DNA of 64,000 nt from Idiomarina sp. PL1-037 (GTDB lineage Bacteria; Pseudomonadota; Gammaproteobacteria; Enterobacterales; Alteromonadaceae), in assembly GCF_034422975.1 (NCBI RefSeq), contig NZ_CP139873.1:620001-684000 (forward strand). Reading direction: 5' to 3'. Below the pieces are notes generated by a model that was given only the letters and a program-made list of their open reading frames with translations, was not told the origin of the DNA and searched no databases. A program made the translations under genes and the position numbers. How positions within the stretch are numbered: position 1 is the first letter of the stretch; each line of letters starts with the position of its first letter. This document shows positions 26,979 through 34,219 of this stretch, piece after piece.

Positions 26979-27338
26979 ATGGCTTCATTTGATTCTATGT
27001 CATCGGCTGCGGTTGCTGAGGCGCTTGGGCAACGACTTAAACGTGCGCGATTGAATCAGAACCTTTCACAACAACAGGTCGCTGATACCGCAGGCTTATC
27101 TCGTCGTGCAGTCGCTAATTCGGAAAATACGGGCGCAATGAACCTTGAGACATTTATAGCAGTGCTGCATGCGTTAGGACGCGTTAGTGAGCTGGATAAC
27201 TTCCTGGCAGAAGAGCCATTGTCTCCCGCTGAACTCTATAAGTTACGTGGTAAAGAGCGCCAGCGCGCTTCTGGAAAGGAGCAGATCGGTAAGACCAGCA
27301 ACCCACACAGAATAAGTCATAAGGATGCTGACTGGTGA
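26979..27338 (+). CDS. hipB: HipB-like XRE antitoxin
   Basis: The 119-residue protein has a clear XRE helix-turn-helix (LGQRLKRARLNQNLSQQQVADTAGLSRRAVANSENTGAMNLETFIAVLHALGR) followed by a basic, presumably disordered, tail that in HipB proteins reaches the kinase. Its TGA overlaps the GTG start of hipA. Two operator-like inverted repeats and a good promoter lie upstream. Confidence 0.88.
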   Translation: MASFDSMSSAAVAEALGQRLKRARLNQNLSQQQVADTAGLSRRAVANSENTGAMNLETFIAVLHALGRVSELDNFLAEEPLSPAELYKLRGKERQRASGKEQIGKTSNPHRISHKDADW

Positions 27339-28648
27339 TTGATGTAATTCGAGTTGAATACCAAGGCACGGTTGTTGGCTATGTATCTTATAATGACAAT
27401 ACTGGTTTAGGTGCATTCGAGTACGACCGACAGTTCGTTGATACTGGGATTGAGTTGTCGCCGTTAAAAATGCCACTGTCGAATAAGATTTATCAATTCC
27501 CTGGCCTGTCCGAGGAAACTTTTAAGGGAATGCCAGGGATGATTGCCGATTCACTGCCTGACGATTTTGGGAATGAGATCCTTAATGCGTGGGTTGCTTC
27601 GCAAGGGCGTGTGCCGAGTGAAATTACGCCGTTGGAGCGGCTTCAATATACAGGCAAACGCGGGATGGGGGCGTTGGAATATCTGCCTGTGAAACAGCGA
27701 GCAGGGTTTAACGGCTCTGAGCCCGTACAAATATCGCAACTCGTAGAGATTGCTCAGGAGATTGTCGATAGTCGTGAGAAGTTTAATCTTGAGCTCAGTG
27801 GTGATAATTCTGAAAATCAAGATGCCATGCGCACGCTGATGTCGGTGGGGATGAGTGCAGGTGGTGCGAGACCGAAAGCCGTTTTGGCCTTTAACGATGA
27901 TTTCACGGAAGTTCGCTCGGGCCAGGCAAAGGTGCCGCAAGGTTTTACACATTACTTAATGAAGTTTGACGGTGTCAGTGAGCACAATGCAAATAAGGAA
28001 ACCTTTGGCGATCCTATGGGTTACGGCGTTATGGAGTATGTGTATTACCTGATGGCGACCGATTGCGGTATTGACATGGAGCCGACCCAATTATTCACTG
28101 AGGGCGATCGCCGCCATTTTCTCACTCGTCGGTTTGACCGTCGTGGAAATGATAAGGTCCACATACAGACGCTGAACGGTTTAGCCCACGTTGACTTTAA
28201 GAAACCCGGCTCGTACTCCTATGAGGAGTTGTTTGGCGTTATTAGAGCATTGGGTTTGTCCAGGGATGCAGCGACCCAGCTGTTTCGCCGTATGGCTTTT
28301 AATATTGTCGCACGCAACCACGATGATCATGCAAAAAACTTTGCTTTTCAGTTGACGCAAGGCGGTTGGGAGCTGGCTCCAGCGTATGATGTTGCGTATT
28401 CCTACAAGCCAGGTAGTCGCTGGGTTAACAGCCATTGGATGACGCTAAATGGTAAGCGAGATAACTTTGTGAGAGATGATTTCTACAAGTTGAGAAAGTT
28501 GTCGCCACTGTTTAAAAAGAGTTTTGTGGATGAAATATTGGATGAGGTTATCAATTCAGTGAGTCGTTGGCCTGAGTTAGCAAAAGAGCATGGAGTTCCT
28601 CAGGAGCTCGCCGAGCTCATTAGGCAAAACCAGCGCTTGGCAATCTGA
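27335..28648 (+). CDS. hipA: HipA-family Ser/Thr kinase toxin
   Basis: GTG 27335 overlaps the hipB stop (GTGA). The 437-residue kinase has an N-terminal domain (VEYQGTVVGYVSYN; FPGLPGMIADSLPD-like), the GGARPKA loop, catalytic NHDDHAKN and metal-binding PAYDVAYS, so it should be active. The combination GMSAGGARPKAV and LTRRFDRRGNDK is that of the longer HipA branch. The gene pair is intact and has its own promoter. The flanks are a duplicated intergenic block, so the pair may have inserted there. Confidence 0.92.
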   Translation: MIDVIRVEYQGTVVGYVSYNDNTGLGAFEYDRQFVDTGIELSPLKMPLSNKIYQFPGLSEETFKGMPGMIADSLPDDFGNEILNAWVASQGRVPSEITPLERLQYTGKRGMGALEYLPVKQRAGFNGSEPVQISQLVEIAQEIVDSREKFNLELSGDNSENQDAMRTLMSVGMSAGGARPKAVLAFNDDFTEVRSGQAKVPQGFTHYLMKFDGVSEHNANKETFGDPMGYGVMEYVYYLMATDCGIDMEPTQLFTEGDRRHFLTRRFDRRGNDKVHIQTLNGLAHVDFKKPGSYSYEELFGVIRALGLSRDAATQLFRRMAFNIVARNHDDHAKNFAFQLTQGGWELAPAYDVAYSYKPGSRWVNSHWMTLNGKRDNFVRDDFYKLRKLSPLFKKSFVDEILDEVINSVSRWPELAKEHGVPQELAELIRQNQRLAI

Positions 28649-28717
28649 ATTATCTATAAGCTCTTGAAATTCCGTACTTTTAGCTAAAAAGGTGTCCGGG
28701 TTTTGTTAACGACTAAA

Positions 28718-28815
28718 ATACTAAGCGTGGAACCTCCGTTTTCCCTCAAGTTTTGTGATCAGCTCATTGACAAAAGCGTTAAAAACCTGTTCCTGCGCAA
28801 TTTTCGTGATAAGTC
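28718..28815. repeat. Copy 2 of the duplicated intergenic block flanking hipBA
   Basis: CTAAGCGTGGAACC, TTTTGTGATCAGCTCATTGA and CGTTAAAAACC match, with changes, the copy at 26493-26590. The remaining sequence up to 28958 holds no gene. Confidence 0.65.
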
Positions 28816-28958
28816 CGGAATCGCTGTTTCGAATCACCGAAATACGCAGAGTTCATTTAATCTCTGAGTTGGCAGCTCTGTTTTCATATTTAAGTGATGA
28901 GTTAATACAGTTGTAGGCAGCATAAGTCACCACTTGTTCGCGTCAACTTTATTAATAC

Positions 28959-29421
28959 TTATTTATTGCTGTAGATGCAGTCTTTAATTTTGTATTTTTC
29001 AAAATGTTCGCAACGATAGTCAAGGTACTCTGTTTCGTCTGCAAGTCGAAATAGAATACCGAAGTTACTGTTTTTTTTCGGTGTTTTCTACACGGAAAAT
29101 CTCGTCAATATCTTCAATCGCGTACTTATCAGACTCTATATGATTTGCGAAACGCGGAATGATGATCGATATCCTATTTTTGACAACACCTTCTACTTTA
29201 GTAAGTTCAACGGCTCCCCGCAAGGTACCAGCTAAGTACTGATTTGTAACTGTGTACTCGTCATCAGCATCCGTATTTTTTTCTTCAAAGGTTAGTTCAA
29301 CAATAAACCTTTCTGCGTTAACGGTGAGTTCGACAAAGTTAAAGCGCATGAGATCTTTATCATCGAACGCAGTCGTGAACGCATCGTTAATTTGCCATGT
29401 TTTATGCACTGCAATAAACAT
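28959..29421 (-). pseudogene. Hypothetical protein gene frameshifted in an A8 tract
   Basis: An ATG at 29421 opens a frame (MFIAVHKTWQINDAFTTAFDDKDLMRF) that ends at 29065 just after an A8 run (T8 on the plus strand, 29071-29078). Dropping one A lets the frame continue NSNFGILFRLADETEYLDYRCEHFEKYKIKDCIYSNK to 28959, giving about 153 residues. The related fragment at 26609-26743 shows the same continuation (DFGILFR), so the longer form is the ancestral one. I do not recognise the family; it is acidic, beta-rich by eye and lacks a signal peptide. Confidence 0.7.
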
Positions 29422-29900
29422 TTTGTGAGCCCTTTTTTCAAATTTTCGTCAATGGGGTCGGGCTCTAATTTGCTGAAAATTCAATCAGTTTTTTGAGCTC
29501 CCGATTGAGTCTATCGATATTGCTTTTCTTTGTCAAGTTGTTGTTTTTTAAGGAAAATAATCGCGCGTAAACTACTAAAAAATATTTTTTTCGATTAATT
29601 TATAATCACAAAAAGATGGCTGTATTCGCTTGTGATGGCTGGGAGAGATAGCGTTGATTTAATTTCACTTGGCTAGCTTCAAAGAAGACAATCCAAGTAC
29701 ATACTGACAAATTTACTGGCATCTGCTATAACAATTAAACAAATATTGTAAATCAATGCATCCAAGCCTGCTAAAACTTGTTGATTTTATTAAATAATTC
29801 ATAAATAACAGTTTTTTATAGTTATTTTAATGCCTGCATTATCTATGCGGAATTTGATTTTTTTACCGTATTATTAGTAATAACGAGAGCTATTTAATCC
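29422..29900. other. AT-rich intergenic region before yjjJ
   Basis: No gene was found. AT content is very high, especially 29560-29890, and several TATAAT-like strings occur; the promoter of the HipA-like gene must lie near its end (TTGATTTTTTTACCGTATTATTAGT, parts at about 29854-29878), but the boxes are not certain. Confidence 0.35.
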
Positions 29901-31280
29901 ATGAATGAGGTTGCCGATAACATAATTTTATCATTGAAGTCTGAACCGATGTCGGCGGCTGAGCTTGCTCGTGGTTTACGGGTTGATGCAACAACGGTTA
30001 CGCGGCGGCTGAATCGATTGGGCTCACAAGTGGTGATAAAAGCAGGCGAAGGCCGTGCTACTCGCTGGCTACTGCGACGTACCTTGCCTATGCTTCCGGG
30101 ACAATCTGTACTGCCAATTTATCGTGTTAATGATAATGGAAAGGCGGAGAAAATAGCGCTGTTACATATCGTATATCCGGATGACAGTTATTTGGTGGAA
30201 TATTTTCGTTCGGATAACGATAACAGCAAGGTATTGTCAGAGTGGAAGTTCTATGAGTCTTTGCCATGGTGGTTATCTGATATGAGACCGCAAGGGTTTC
30301 TGGGCCGCTCCTTTGCTAAACAGCTAAGGGAGCAAGGCGAGCGTCTGGAGCCTGATCCTAATAAATGGTCGGAAGATACGGCACTTGCGGTACTAGCGAA
30401 GTTTCCGCAAGATCATGTTGGTAACCTCTTACTGGGCGATGAGGCATACTCCCGATGGTTAGAGCGTCCGCAGGAAACTGTGATCGGTCATGAGCAAGCA
30501 GGCACCAAGGCTGATGCTATAGCCCGTGGTGAGCATTTTGATTCATCGGCTAAAGGTGAACAGCCTAAATTCATTGCAAACCTTGATGAGGGAGAATGTA
30601 TCGTTAAATTCTCTGGAAGGGTGATGCAAACTGAGGTTGATTCAGTCGCGAATCGGTGGGCGGATTTACTGAACTCAGAAGCACTAGCAGCTGCAGCGCT
30701 TAATGCTGTGATTTCCGACGTTGCTGCTCATAATCGCACTTTCAATATTGATGGAAGAACGTTGCTCGCTTCTCAGCGATTTGACCGAACTCGGCAGGGT
30801 GGACGAGTTGGCGTGGTATCCTTTGCGAGTTTGGATTTAGAGTTTGTGGGGCAGGCTAATGGGCATTGGCCTGACATTGCAGACGCTTTGAATCAGCAAG
30901 GTGTTATCACCGAAGAAGCGATGACGCGATGCAAGGTTGCCTGGGCTTTTGGACAACTTATCGCAAATTCCGACATGCATTTAGGTAACGTTTCCGCGCT
31001 GAATTTTGACGGGCGACCTTATGAGTTAGCGCCGGTTTATGACATGCTGCCAATGCATTACTCGCCAACCAGTGCCGGTGATTTGCCATCGGAGCCGTTT
31101 AACATACGTTTTCATCCGAATGTCCCACAGATTTGTTGGCAAACCGCCTATGCAGCGGCACATGACTTTTGGTCTCGTGTGACAGAAAGCAGTGTTATTA
31201 GTTGCCACTTTAAAAGCCTGGCAGAGCAGCAATTAAAAGTTGTTGAGGACTATGCGGCTTCGATAGAGAGGATGGCTTAA
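29901..31280 (+). CDS. yjjJ: YjjJ-type HipA-family kinase with fused N-terminal helix-turn-helix
   Basis: The 459-residue protein starts with a winged helix (MSAAELARGLRVDATTVTRRLNRLG) in place of a separate antitoxin, followed by a HipA kinase: catalytic ANSDMHLGN and metal-binding PVYDMLPM. This is the arrangement of E. coli YjjJ, a HipA homologue reported to be toxic and to carry its DNA-binding domain in the same chain. GAGAGC precedes the ATG. No hipB gene is adjacent. It is the fourth HipA-type kinase within 18 kb. Confidence 0.88.
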   Translation: MNEVADNIILSLKSEPMSAAELARGLRVDATTVTRRLNRLGSQVVIKAGEGRATRWLLRRTLPMLPGQSVLPIYRVNDNGKAEKIALLHIVYPDDSYLVEYFRSDNDNSKVLSEWKFYESLPWWLSDMRPQGFLGRSFAKQLREQGERLEPDPNKWSEDTALAVLAKFPQDHVGNLLLGDEAYSRWLERPQETVIGHEQAGTKADAIARGEHFDSSAKGEQPKFIANLDEGECIVKFSGRVMQTEVDSVANRWADLLNSEALAAAALNAVISDVAAHNRTFNIDGRTLLASQRFDRTRQGGRVGVVSFASLDLEFVGQANGHWPDIADALNQQGVITEEAMTRCKVAWAFGQLIANSDMHLGNVSALNFDGRPYELAPVYDMLPMHYSPTSAGDLPSEPFNIRFHPNVPQICWQTAYAAAHDFWSRVTESSVISCHFKSLAEQQLKVVEDYAASIERMA

Positions 31281-31435
31281 ATTAAATATACCGTCAGTTT
31301 GAACGATAGGGATTTTACCTTTTCAATTAGCGGCTTCATTTAAGCTCTCTGAGCAATGGTGTCAACAACCCAAACTCTCAGCTTTTCGCCTGGTGTGAAT
31401 CGACAAATGAGCCGGAATCAAAAACCGCTGGAGAT

Positions 31436-31729
31436 TTACGAATAACCAACTTCTTTCTGATGTCGAACTGCAAGAATAATCGTTTTAATGCCATCGTAAC
31501 GGTACAGTGCGACATAACCGCTCTGGCCAAAATCAATGAGCCACTCTCTAAATTCAATAGGCATATCATCCAGCGGACGGCCAATCTCAGGTTGGTAAGC
31601 CAAAATATAGACGTTCTTACGTATGCTTTTAACGGCCTCGCGAGCCACTATCGGATCGTTATCTCGCAAAAAATCATGCAGACGCTGAACATCTGCCAAG
31701 GCGGCCGGAGACCAGATCACCTGTGACAC
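31436..31729 (-). CDS. ParE/RelE-superfamily toxin
   Basis: The 97-residue protein reads VIWSPAALADVQRLHDFLRDNDPIVAREAVKSIRKNVYIL, then PEIGRPLDDMPIEFREWLIDFGQSGYVALYRYD and ILAVRHQKEVGY, a full-length ParE-like chain with the conserved Arg, Tyr and terminal RHQKE(A)GY. Its start lies within the end of the antitoxin gene (13-bp overlap). Confidence 0.88.
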   Translation of the reverse strand: MSQVIWSPAALADVQRLHDFLRDNDPIVAREAVKSIRKNVYILAYQPEIGRPLDDMPIEFREWLIDFGQSGYVALYRYDGIKTIILAVRHQKEVGYS

Positions 31730-31989
31730 GTTGGCAGCTCGGCATCGTCACCCGATTCAAGTTTGGACAACCATTCATCGGTTTCCGTTTGTGTCAAGTG
31801 CAAGCCATTACGCTGATAATCTTCCCAGGCACGAAGTGCGTCCTGCTTAAACGCTTCTCGTTTTTCTTCTCGTTCAACATAATCCTGGATCGCCTGACGC
31901 ATGATCCAATGTGCTGAACGATGACGAGTATCGGCTAAATGCTGAACGCGTTTTTTCATATCATCATTCAGTTTTACGGATGTTGCCAT
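31717..31989 (-). CDS. Ribbon-helix-helix antitoxin of the ParE-like toxin
   Basis: The 90-residue protein has an N-terminal ribbon-helix-helix (SVKLNDDMKKRVQHLADTRHRSAHWIMRQAIQDYVEREEKR) and a C-terminal toxin-binding stretch (NGLHLTQTETDEWLSKLESG). It precedes and overlaps the toxin. A palindrome 23 bp upstream of its start is the likely operator. Confidence 0.88.
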   Translation of the reverse strand: MATSVKLNDDMKKRVQHLADTRHRSAHWIMRQAIQDYVEREEKREAFKQDALRAWEDYQRNGLHLTQTETDEWLSKLESGDDAELPTCHR

Positions 31990-32011
31990 TCCTAACCTAC
32001 CTAAGTATTAA

Positions 32012-32024
32012 AAGGTAATACCTT
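32012..32024. promoter_or_regulatory. Palindromic operator before the parD-like antitoxin gene
   Basis: AAGGTAATACCTT is a perfect 6-bp inverted repeat around a central A, placed 23 bp upstream of the antitoxin start. Confidence 0.7.
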
Positions 32025-32275
32025 CCGATACTATCGCATAAATGTCGTGTTATCCAATGATGTTTACTGAATACCATATCAGTGTCTTTGCCGCATAATT
32101 AACGAATCGGTCTGCTCGTTACGCCTGACGGGTTCTACCCAGATTTTACGAACACATCTAAAACGAGGCGTAATATGTCTATTAGGAGTGTTCATGACCA
32201 AGGCAAAAAACTGTACACATTCGGACATCTTGCGCTAAACTACTTAAATCTGTTGTTGTGCTTGAGGAAGCAAAA

Positions 32276-32383
32276 GTGAATACGCTCGAAGCGATTTTTA
32301 TCGGTGCCGCACCATTTGTCTTGGTAGTCGCGGTTGCACTAACACTTTTCGTTTTTCCGGGAAGTCGGAAAAGCAAAGATTAA
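32276..32383 (+). CDS. Very small single-pass membrane protein
   Basis: A GTG start with GAGGAAG just upstream gives a 35-residue chain: short acidic N-terminus (NTLEAIFIGA), a hydrophobic helix (APFVLVVAVALTLFVF) and a polar basic tail (PGSRKSKD). This is a plausible one-helix inner-membrane peptide. I do not recognise it. Confidence 0.45.
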   Translation: MNTLEAIFIGAAPFVLVVAVALTLFVFPGSRKSKD

Positions 32384-32493
32384 GACACGCTCTTATCTTG
32401 ATAAGGCCGGTTAAGTAGCATTTCTCAGCGCTGCGAATAGACAGCAAACACACTCGATATCAATTCTACTCATTATCAGCAGAACTATTTCTC

Positions 32494-32670
32494 TCAGCTT
32501 ACGTTATTGCCCTCAATAATCGGGCCACTTAACCATTGCTTATCTTTAGAGTTGAGTTTGAAACTGCCAGCCGGACTTTTTGATAATAACTCGTCAAGGC
32601 TGTACTTGTTGACATGTCCCGGCTTCTCGTCTCTCGTTTTTTGTTCACTATTTGGGGGCTGACGGTTCAT
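32494..32670 (-). CDS. Small hydrophilic protein of unknown function (downstream member of a pair)
   Basis: ATG 32670 has GGAG seven bases upstream, better than the longer start at 32691. The 58-residue chain is very polar, ending YSLDELLSKSPAGSFKLNSKDKQWLSGPIIEGNNVS. The YSLDELL phrase recalls the toxin-binding segment of some MazE-like antitoxins, but there is no DNA-binding domain and no toxin. It overlaps the tail of the preceding small gene. Confidence 0.5.
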   Translation of the reverse strand: MNRQPPNSEQKTRDEKPGHVNKYSLDELLSKSPAGSFKLNSKDKQWLSGPIIEGNNVS

Positions 32671-32800
32671 TCGACACTCCTTCTGTTTCAAGAGTTACCT
32701 CGGCTAGCTCTTGCGCCTGACTGGTATATTCATTGAGCCTAAGCAAAAGCTCCGACTCTTTGTGTGAAGGCTTTAATTTTTCTGCCGTTGTCTCATTCAT
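32648..32800 (-). CDS. Small acidic helical protein of unknown function (upstream member of a pair)
   Basis: The ATG at 32800 is preceded by AGGGA. The 50-residue product (MNETTAEKLKPSHKESELLLRLNEYTSQAQELAEV...) is helical and acidic, without hydrophobic segments. Its last 23 bp overlap the start of the next small gene, which suggests coupled translation and makes it more likely to be real. No family recognised. Confidence 0.48.
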   Translation of the reverse strand: MNETTAEKLKPSHKESELLLRLNEYTSQAQELAEVTLETEGVSNEPSAPK

Positions 32801-33008
32801 TCCCTGCGCCTCTTTTCTAGGCAACGGATTATCGAGCGTTATTTTTAATTACCTCATTAATAGCGAATAGTCATCAGCGATGCTGTATTGGATAGTATGA
32901 TGCGTCTTTAAGCTTTTCGCAAAACTCAGACTAAGTCGGTATACTCAGAGTTAAATCTAGCTAATACTCTGTTCGTTGAGCGACTATTCATAAATAGGAT
33001 GAAACACT

Positions 33009-33128
33009 ATGACAACTGGACAATTATGGCTACTGTTGATGCTAATTGTTGGATTAATAATCTTTTTTGGTATCGGTATCTGGGGTATCAATCGACTTGA
33101 TGCGTCAGAGAATAACTCCCAGACGTGA
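33009..33128 (+). CDS. Very small single-pass membrane protein
   Basis: An ATG with AGGATG upstream encodes 39 residues: MTTGQLW, a long hydrophobic helix (LLLMLIVGLIIFFGIGIWGI) and a polar tail NRLDASENNSQT. It looks like a genuine small membrane protein. No respiratory-complex or toxin genes are adjacent to suggest a partner. Confidence 0.5.
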   Translation: MTTGQLWLLLMLIVGLIIFFGIGIWGINRLDASENNSQT

Positions 33129-33616
33129 TTCATACGTTAACGCACTTACGGGTAAGCTTCTGACCAAAGGTACGAAAGAAAAGCCCATCAGGCCAGATAG
33201 GGGCTCTCTGTCTTCGGAGGGCTGCGTAGACAGTGATGGCCGAAGCCCTTAACCCTCTCTGAGGCAATTATTTTGGCCGGTTGTGTGGTTGGAGTTACTT
33301 TCTTACAGATCAATGGCGTTCTATGGACAAATCCTGACGGTATTTGAGCGTAGAAAAACTTTTTTCGAAGAAGTTTGTAACAAAATGTTACTTTCGGAGA
33401 GTCAGTCTAAGTAATCATTTAAAAAAGCAATAATTTTAAATAACCCTTATAAAATTAGGGGAGGTGTTAAAAGTGAGCGCTTACCATCGACTTTCATAAA
33501 AAATATTTTGTTATATACGCTGCACGATACCGTTTTCGAAAGCCGGGACTAGGTCGGCTAATTTAGCCAGACCTACGGACTTCAAAAAGCTCAAAAAAGC
33601 GATAAGCTCGTTGCAA
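33129..33616. other. Intergenic region before the recombinase/clamp operon
   Basis: No supported gene. GGTCGGCTA (33552-33560) and TAGCCAGACC (33564-33573) make a near-perfect hairpin close to the first gene of the operon. AT-rich DNA at 33400-33520 may hold the promoter. This is also a candidate place for the end of the mobile element, but no matching repeat was found near 42,010-42,180. Confidence 0.35.
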
Positions 33617-34219
33617 ATGCAGTTTAAAAAAACGGTTGCTATGAGACAAAAACGTTTGAAATTGAGTGAGATAACTTTTGACGTACGAAAATTTAATTTA
33701 GAAGCGGTCGCGCGCGTTAATCGCTTTATTGACGAAATTGTTGAGCGAGATTTGCTAGAGCGCATTTGTAACTCGCTGCATTGCGTGCGAGTCGCGAGAC
33801 TAGGTACGAGATATATTGCGCTCGATGAAGCATTGTTACTTCGCCAACTCAGCCTGCGTTTTCATGACTTAAAGCTGACATTTGCGGTCATCAACTTTGA
33901 TGACGAGCACGAATTTCACGCAGTGCTGATTGATAGCACGATCACGCAACATCTAAGTGTCACAAATTCATTCGAACTTTATGCTCATCAGAAGTTTGGA
34001 GTTAAACAATTTAAAGTAGCGGCCTTACTCCGCCTTAACCGTTGGTCCTGTGTAATTGGAGGAAGCACTGACAAGATAACGTCAGCAATCAAAAAGATGC
34101 GATTCCAAGGTGGAAAACTGTCGGTATCGAAAAATCAGGCGAGGCCGCCGCGAGCAAGTTTAAAAAACACACTTGAGGCAAGCGAAACTTTTGGCAGTGA
34201 GTTGTTTGACGATGAGTAG
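33617..34219 (+). CDS. Possible ParB-like DNA-binding protein, first gene of the recombinase/clamp operon
   Basis: The start is uncertain: ATG 33617 is used, with TTG 33611 and ATG 33641 as alternatives; none has a strong ribosome binding site and the frame is open further upstream. The ~200-residue chain has a stretch reading CVRVARLGTRYIALDEALLLRQL then FAVINFDDEHEFHAVLIDSTITQHLS, similar in layout to the ParB N-terminal domain. It is followed by a helix-turn-helix-like part (SFELYAHQKFGVKQFKVAALLRLNRWSCVIGGS) as in ParB, where it recognises DNA. This is an inference from pattern. The gene overlaps the next by 8 bp. Confidence 0.5.
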   Translation: MQFKKTVAMRQKRLKLSEITFDVRKFNLEAVARVNRFIDEIVERDLLERICNSLHCVRVARLGTRYIALDEALLLRQLSLRFHDLKLTFAVINFDDEHEFHAVLIDSTITQHLSVTNSFELYAHQKFGVKQFKVAALLRLNRWSCVIGGSTDKITSAIKKMRFQGGKLSVSKNQARPPRASLKNTLEASETFGSELFDDE

